Shown: positions 7,785 through 11,961 of the stretch, piece by piece
Position numbering within the stretch: the stretch's first letter is position 1
Layout: each line of letters begins with the position of its first letter
Source of the DNA: DATBDM01 sp036269915
Lineage (GTDB): Bacteria > Actinomycetota > Thermoleophilia > Solirubrobacterales > Solirubrobacteraceae
Length of the DNA: 11,961 bases
Direction of reading: 5' to 3'
Assembly (NCBI GenBank): GCA_036269915.1
Contig: DATBDM010000313.1
Coordinates: 1 to 11,961, forward strand
Notes under the pieces: generated by a model
Database searches by the model: none
Told to the model about the DNA's origin: nothing
Seen by the model: the letters and a program-made list of their open reading frames with translations, nothing else
Made by a program: the position numbers and the translations under genes

Positions 7785-9257
7785 TTACAGGCCGAAGTGA
7801 TCCAGGATCATCGGGACGACGTCGCGCAGCGTCCACTGCTCGCGGCTGGCGGCCGCGGGTCCGGTGCCGCACCAGATCAGCCCGCCGAGCGAGTCGTTGG
7901 CGTGCAGCGAGCCGTGCGAGCCGCCGCCGATGTGGTGTGATCCGCCCCAGTCGGTGAACTCGTAGCCGGGCCGCGCGGAGGCGAGCACCTCGCCCGCCGT
8001 GCGGCAGCGCAGCGCGTCCCACGCGCGCCCGAGCGCGTCCGGGTATGTCGCCGAGGCCACGCGCCCGTCGCTCAGCTCGAGATCGAGCAGGCCGAGGTCG
8101 CCCTCGACGTGCCAGCGGCGCCCGCGCAGGTCCTCCAGGTCGCCGCGCGGCGAGAAGCGCACCTCGCCGACCTCGCCGTCGCGCTCGCCGCGGATCATCG
8201 CCTCGCCGTCGGGGTGGTCGGAGCGGCGGACCGCCAGGTCGACGCCCTCGAGCGAGAGCAGCGTGCGCTCGATCCGCGGGACGAGGCCGCGCCGTCGCCG
8301 GCGGTCGAGCACGTAGACCTGCGCGGCGCGCGAGTTCGGGCAGACCGCGATCTCGTCGCCCTCGCCGGGCCGGCGGCCGGCGGGCAGCACGCCGAAGCCG
8401 TCGAAGGCGCGGAAGAGGTCGATCTGGTCCTCCACCGGCGATTGCGAGTGGTCCGAGCAGACGATCATCGCGTGGCCCGCGAGGAACTCGTCCGGCCCGC
8501 CCGCGGCGTCCATCATCCGCATGATCTGGCGGTCGGCCTCGGCGAGCGACTCGACCTGGGCGGCGGGTCCGTTCTTGTGCGAGTGCGTGTCGTTGTCGGG
8601 CAGCGAGAGCAGCAGGAAGTCGAACAGGTCCTGCTCGACGAGGAACTCCGCGACGCAGCCCGAGTGCTGGTCGCGCACGCCCGGGAGGCCGAGCTGCGAG
8701 CGGCACGGCGTCTTGCGCGAGGCGAAGATGTCGGCGTAGAAGAGCTCGCGCGGTCCGTAGACCGCATGACGGAAGACCGCCGAGGCCAGCCGCGTCAGCG
8801 CGGTGTCGCCGGAGACCTCGTGGCGATGGCGGCCGCGGTAGATCAGGTAGGTCGTGCCCGCGGTCCGGACGCCGGCGTCGTCGAGCGCCTCGTACACCGT
8901 CTCGACGCCGTGCGAGAGGTGCTCGAGGTTCATGTTGTAGATCGTGTCGGTGAGCGACTGGCGGAAGCCGAAGGCCTGCGATGCCTTGAAGCTCGTCCCG
9001 TACTCGACGTAGCGCCCCTCGCCCCGGTGGTACCAGTTCATCGCCGGGATCTCGTGGCGGTCGGGCGCGGTCCCCGTCGTGATCGAGGCCGCGCACACGG
9101 GCGTGACCGAGGGGAAGGCCGCGACGCAGTCGTCGACGCGCTGACCGCGCTCGATCAGCAGCGCGAGCGCCGGAGCGCGGCCGGCTTCGATGGCCCGCTC
9201 GAGCATCGCGGGCTTCATGGCGTCGATGACGGCGAGGACGAGCTTCTTGCGGTCCAC
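7785..9257 (-). CDS. Alkaline phosphatase superfamily phosphodiesterase (nucleotide pyrophosphatase type)
   Basis: The 490-residue protein belongs to the type I phosphodiesterase/nucleotide pyrophosphatase group, which cleaves phosphodiester or pyrophosphate bonds with two metals and a Thr nucleophile. The full active-site set is recognisable: D12 in VIDAM, nucleophile T52 in FPSVTPVC, D221 and H225 in PDNDTHSH, D269 and H270 in CSDHS, and H448 in GGGSHGSL. An inserted region of about 145 residues (about 290-435) separates the SDH motif from the last His and is probably a cap or substrate domain. There is no signal peptide, so a cytoplasmic place is likely. The GTG at 9257 is supported by a GAGGA site eight bases upstream that overlaps the stop of the DUF4126 gene. 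The reading frame stays open to 9710, but that part overlaps DUF4126 and is rejected. The substrate is unknown. Confidence 0.88.
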   Translation of the reverse strand: MDRKKLVLAVIDAMKPAMLERAIEAGRAPALALLIERGQRVDDCVAAFPSVTPVCAASITTGTAPDRHEIPAMNWYHRGEGRYVEYGTSFKASQAFGFRQSLTDTIYNMNLEHLSHGVETVYEALDDAGVRTAGTTYLIYRGRHRHEVSGDTALTRLASAVFRHAVYGPRELFYADIFASRKTPCRSQLGLPGVRDQHSGCVAEFLVEQDLFDFLLLSLPDNDTHSHKNGPAAQVESLAEADRQIMRMMDAAGGPDEFLAGHAMIVCSDHSQSPVEDQIDLFRAFDGFGVLPAGRRPGEGDEIAVCPNSRAAQVYVLDRRRRRGLVPRIERTLLSLEGVDLAVRRSDHPDGEAMIRGERDGEVGEVRFSPRGDLEDLRGRRWHVEGDLGLLDLELSDGRVASATYPDALGRAWDALRCRTAGEVLASARPGYEFTDWGGSHHIGGGSHGSLHANDSLGGLIWCGTGPAAASREQWTLRDVVPMILDHFGL

Positions 9258-9265
9258 GCGCCCGG

Positions 9266-9270
9266 TCCTC
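9266..9270 (-). promoter_or_regulatory. Ribosome binding site of the phosphodiesterase gene
   Basis: GAGGA on the minus strand lies eight bases before the GTG at 9257 and shares its first two bases with the TGA stop of the DUF4126 gene (9271-9269). It decides the GTG start and indicates coupled translation of the pair. Confidence 0.65.
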
Positions 9271-9859
9271 AGCGCAGGATGCGCAGGCCGGCGTACTTCT
9301 CGCCGGCGCGGCGGCGCCCGCCCGCGAGCAGCCAGGCGAGCCCGGCGATGACGAGGATGGCGAGCGGCGGGAACAGGATCGAAGCGCCGGCGGCGAGCAG
9401 CGCGGCGCCCTCGCCGTAGACGGGCAGCGCGTTCGCGGCCTGGGGGTCGAGGCGGCGGCGCACGCGGCCGAACAGCGAGCGCGTCGCCATGAAGCCGAGC
9501 AGCGCGACGGCGCCGCCGGCCAGCAGGCCGACGATCCAGGGGTAGCCGCGGTCGGCGAGCGACCCCGCGGCTTCGAGCGCGCCGAGCGCAATCGCCACGC
9601 CCGCGAGCGCCCACTCCAGCGGACCGAGTTCCGGCGCGTCGTCGGAGCGGCGGCGGAGGGCGAGATCCAGGCCGAGCACGACGACGAGCACGACCACCCA
9701 GAACCACCACTGCTCGAGGAAGGCGAAGCTCGTGTGGTCGAAGTCCAGGCCGACGTTGTCGGCCGCGAGCACGCCGGCGAGCAGCACCGGCAGGAAGGGC
9801 CGGATGCCGATCGCCGCGGCGATGCCGAGGCCCTGGAGGAGGTCGAAGACGAAGTGCAT
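9269..9859 (-). CDS. DUF4126 family membrane protein
   Basis: The 196-residue hydrophobic protein has the N-terminal pattern of DUF4126 (FDLLQGLGIAAAIGIRPFLP, residues 5-24). Four or five membrane segments are likely, at about 10-32, 51-67, 84-101, 106-125 and 150-180. The GEGAALLAAG stretch (149-158) and a basic C-terminus (RRRAGEKYAGLRILR, 182-196) follow. No enzymatic motif is visible and the family's function is not established. It begins with an ATG at 9859 and ends 11 bases before the phosphodiesterase GTG, so the two are very likely cotranscribed. This gives a possible membrane partner for that enzyme, by inference. The upstream gene is divergent, with its promoter in the shared gap. 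The reading to 9952 upstream of the ATG would cross into the divergent gene's leader and is not needed. Confidence 0.88.
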   Translation of the reverse strand: MHFVFDLLQGLGIAAAIGIRPFLPVLLAGVLAADNVGLDFDHTSFAFLEQWWFWVVVLVVVLGLDLALRRRSDDAPELGPLEWALAGVAIALGALEAAGSLADRGYPWIVGLLAGGAVALLGFMATRSLFGRVRRRLDPQAANALPVYGEGAALLAAGASILFPPLAILVIAGLAWLLAGGRRRAGEKYAGLRILR

Positions 9860-9950
9860 TGTGGGGTGCCGCCCGCGATACGGTGCGCGGGGTCGCATGA
9901 CTCTAGACAAGACGCCAAGGGGCACGGGCTCCGGCGGCGAACCCCCTCGC
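9860..9950. promoter_or_regulatory. Divergent gap between DUF4126 and aminotransferase genes
   Basis: Both divergent promoters must lie in or next to these 91 bases. On the plus strand TACGGT (9879-9884) fits a TANNNT -10 box. It would start RNA near 9891, a few bases before an ATG at 9897. No convincing -35 box, operator or ribosome site is seen. If translation starts at 9951, as preferred here, the transcript has a leader of about 60 bases that contains the in-frame ATG at 9897. Confidence 0.35.
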
Positions 9951-11306
9951 ATGGGCCAGCCGCGATCCAGCGCACGCGATCTGGAGCGCTACGCGGGCCT
10001 CTTCGCCCGCCGCACCCAGGGCATGAAGTCCTCGGCGATGCGCGACCTGATGGCCGTGATCGCCCAGCCGGACATCATCTCGCTGGCCGGCGGGCTCCCG
10101 GACACGAGCACGTTCCCGGCCGAGGACCTGGCCGCGCTGACCGCCCGCATGGCCGCCGAGTCCTCCGCCGCGGCGCTCCAGTACGGCGCCACCGAGGGCC
10201 TCGAGGACGTCAAGCACGCGATCGTCGAGGTGATGGCGGCCGAGGGCATGACCGTCGAGCCCGACGACCTGCTCATCACGACAGGCGGCCAGCAGGTCAT
10301 CGACCTCGTCTGCCGCGCGCTGATCGACCCGGGCGACGTCGTGCTCGCCGAGGGGCCGACCTACCCGGGCGCCGTCCCGGTCTTCGGCTCCTACCAGGCC
10401 GACGTCGTGCAGATCGAGATGGACGACGACGGCATGCGCGTCGAGCTGCTCGAGGCCCAGCTCGACCGCCTCGCGCACGAGGGGCGCACGCCCAAGTTCA
10501 TCTACACGATCCCGTCCTTCCAGAACCCGGCCGGCGTGACCATGTCGCTCGAGCGCCGGCGCATGCTGGTGCGGCTGGCCAAGGAGCGCGAGCTGCTCGT
10601 GCTCGAGGACAACCCGTACGGCCTGCTGCGCTACGAGGGCACGCCGCTGCCCACGCTCTACGACCTCGACGGCGGCGAGTACGTGATCTACCTCGGCACG
10701 TTCTCGAAGATCCTCTCGCCCGGCCTGCGCGTCGGCTGGACCGCGGCGCCGCATCCGGTGCTCGCGAAGCTCAGCCTCGGCAAGGCGGCGGCCGACCTGT
10801 GCTCGCCGGCGTTCACGCAGTACTTCGTCGCCACCTACTTCGCCGCGCGCGACTGGCGCGCGTACCTGCGCACGCTGGTCGACCTCTACCGCCGCCGCCG
10901 CGACGTGATGCTCGACGCGCTCGCCGAGCACATGCCGGCCGGCACGACCTGGACCGAGCCGCAGGGCGGGCTGTTCGTGTGGGCGCGGCTGCCCGACTTC
11001 ATCGACACCACCGACCTGCTGGCGCGCGCGCTGCGTGAGAACGTGGCGTTCGTGCCCGGCCGCGGCGCCTACCTCGACGGCCGCGGCGGCTCGGAGATGC
11101 GGCTGAACTTCTCGGGCGTCAGCGAGGAGGAGATCCGCGAGGGCGTGCGCCGCATCGGCAAGGTCGTGCGCGAGCAGATGGACCTGTTCTCGACGCTGAC
11201 GGGCGCGGAGCCGGCGGCCGAGCCGGCCCGCCCTGCCCGCGCGGCGGAGGACGAGCCCGGCAACGTCGTCCCGATGCAGCGCCGGCGCGCCGGCGGCACG
11301 CCGTGA
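9951..11306 (+). CDS. PLP-dependent aminotransferase, fold type I (LysN/MocR-like group)
   Basis: The 451-residue protein resembles the 2-aminoadipate/multisubstrate aminotransferases (LysN-like), without the GntR DNA-binding domain of MocR regulators. Visible marks are SLAGGLPDTSTFP (44-56), QYG (77-79), TTGGQQ (110-115), PSFQNPAG (188-195) with the cofactor Asn at 192, EDNPYG (219-224) with D220 and Y223, the PLP Lys in GTFSKILSPGLRVGW (K253), and the substrate carboxylate Arg in MRLNFS (R384). The last 35 or so residues form an Ala/Pro-rich tail beyond the usual fold. An in-frame ATG at 9897 would add 18 codons, but five of the 17 after that ATG end in A or T, unlike the rest of the gene. 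I therefore prefer 9951, though neither has a good ribosome site. Its stop overlaps the ddl start (GTGA). Substrate is unproven; an amino-acid donor role is likely. Confidence 0.92.
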   Translation: MGQPRSSARDLERYAGLFARRTQGMKSSAMRDLMAVIAQPDIISLAGGLPDTSTFPAEDLAALTARMAAESSAAALQYGATEGLEDVKHAIVEVMAAEGMTVEPDDLLITTGGQQVIDLVCRALIDPGDVVLAEGPTYPGAVPVFGSYQADVVQIEMDDDGMRVELLEAQLDRLAHEGRTPKFIYTIPSFQNPAGVTMSLERRRMLVRLAKERELLVLEDNPYGLLRYEGTPLPTLYDLDGGEYVIYLGTFSKILSPGLRVGWTAAPHPVLAKLSLGKAAADLCSPAFTQYFVATYFAARDWRAYLRTLVDLYRRRRDVMLDALAEHMPAGTTWTEPQGGLFVWARLPDFIDTTDLLARALRENVAFVPGRGAYLDGRGGSEMRLNFSGVSEEEIREGVRRIGKVVREQMDLFSTLTGAEPAAEPARPARAAEDEPGNVVPMQRRRAGGTP

Positions 11307-11961
11307 AGGTCGCCGTCCTCAAGGGCGGCCGCTCGCTGGAGCGCCAGGTCTCGCTGCGCTCCGGCGCACGGGTCGAGGACGCGCTCGTGCGGCTGGGCCA
11401 CGCGGTGATCCCGATCGACGTCGGGCCCGACCTGGTCGACCGGCTGCGCTCCGAGCGGCCCGACGTCGCGTTCGTCGCGCTCCACGGCCGCGGCGGCGAG
11501 GACGGCACGGTGCAGGAGCTGCTCGAGGTACTCGGCGTGCCCTATACGGCGTCCGGTCCGTCGGCCTGCCTGCGCTGCATGGACAAGGTCCTGGCCAAGC
11601 ACGCGATGCGCGACGCCGGCATCCCGACGCCGGAGTTCCACGCCTTCGCGCAAGCCGCCTTCGGCGAGCTCGGCGCGGCGAAGGCCCTGCCCGCGATCGA
11701 GCAGGCGCTCGCGTTCCCGATCGTCGTCAAGCCCGCCGCCCAGGGCTCCGCGCTCGGACTCAAGCTCGCGCGCCGGCCCGACGAGGTGCCCGCGGCGATC
11801 GTCTCCGCCTTCTCCTACGACACGAAGGTGCTGCTCGAGCGCCACGTCGAGGGCCGCGACATCGCGGTCTCCGTGCTCGAGGGCCCGGACGGCCCGCAGG
11901 CACTGCCGCTCGTGGAGGCGATCCCGGCCGACGGCGACTACGACTTCGAGGCGCGCTACGA
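11303..11961 (+). CDS. ddl: D-alanine--D-alanine ligase (5' part, cut by window end)
   Basis: Ddl joins two D-alanines with ATP for the peptidoglycan precursor, in the cytoplasm. The 219 complete codons cover the N-terminal domain and the start of the ATP-grasp domain, and no stop is met before the window ends. Marks are GGRSLERQVSL (8-18) with E13, ALHGRGGEDGTVQ (59-71), SGPSACLRCMDK (84-95), the ATP lysine in VVKPAAQGSALG (K143), and YDFEARY at the edge. The final Tyr (Y219) is the residue that favours D-Ala over D-lactate in this family. The usual Ser-Ser of the substrate loop is Ser-Ala here (149-150). The GTG start shares three of its bases with the aminotransferase stop region, so translation is probably coupled; no separate ribosome site is seen. 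The full protein should need roughly another 90-130 residues beyond the window. Confidence 0.95.
   Translation, partial: MKVAVLKGGRSLERQVSLRSGARVEDALVRLGHAVIPIDVGPDLVDRLRSERPDVAFVALHGRGGEDGTVQELLEVLGVPYTASGPSACLRCMDKVLAKHAMRDAGIPTPEFHAFAQAAFGELGAAKALPAIEQALAFPIVVKPAAQGSALGLKLARRPDEVPAAIVSAFSYDTKVLLERHVEGRDIAVSVLEGPDGPQALPLVEAIPADGDYDFEARY

Noticed and set aside
9258..9710. N-terminal extension of the phosphodiesterase in its own frame
   Set aside because: It overlaps the DUF4126 gene, and the GTG at 9257 has a well-spaced GAGGA site and starts at the family's first strand.
7537..9975. 812-codon minus-strand open frame across the phosphodiesterase and DUF4126 genes
   Set aside because: It runs out of frame through two real genes and through the terminator region; no motif is present.
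9903..10931. Minus-strand open frame opposite the aminotransferase
   Set aside because: It is antisense to a complete PLP enzyme and has shadow composition.
11069..11845. Minus-strand open frame opposite the ddl start
   Set aside because: It is antisense to clear Ddl motifs and crosses the aminotransferase-ddl junction.

Overview
The window is a very GC-rich (roughly 70 % or more by eye), almost gapless stretch of bacterial chromosome. Codon third positions are nearly all G or C, start codons are often GTG, and genes overlap or sit within about ten bases of each other. The gene content and protein style fit a high-GC actinobacterium. My best guess, from pattern memory and not from a search, is the class Thermoleophilia (Solirubrobacter/Conexibacter-like). 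I see no mobile element, tRNA, rRNA or CRISPR array, and no gene-free stretch of 100 bases or more.

Left part (1-6936, minus strand): a compact seven-gene run that looks like one operon. In transcription order it holds an AI-2E-family membrane protein with an added C-terminal zinc ribbon, an ABC ATPase, its ABC-2 permease, hemB (porphobilinogen synthase), a fused AhbA/AhbB-type siroheme decarboxylase, hemL (glutamate-1-semialdehyde aminomutase), and an unrecognised gene that leaves the window at base 1. Junctions range from a 13-base overlap to a gap of about 10 bases. HemL and HemB carry out consecutive early tetrapyrrole steps: GSA to 5-aminolevulinate to porphobilinogen. The Ahb-type protein acts after siroheme. 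Together they suggest a tetrapyrrole operon that may feed a siroheme-dependent route to heme or a related cofactor.

Middle (6937-9859): a 28-base divergent spacer separates that operon from a plus-strand YmdB-family metallophosphoesterase. This gene ends in a strong hairpin region shared with the convergent gene, an alkaline-phosphatase-superfamily (nucleotide pyrophosphatase/phosphodiesterase) enzyme. That enzyme follows a DUF4126 membrane protein as a two-gene minus-strand unit.

Right part (9860-11961, plus strand): a fold-type I PLP aminotransferase of the LysN/MocR-like group overlaps by four bases the start of a D-alanine--D-alanine ligase gene, which is cut by the window end.

The observation most worth following is the fused Ahb-type protein between hemB and hemL, together with the ABC exporter and the unknown last gene in the same run. 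Nothing in the window clearly amounts to a wholly new system.
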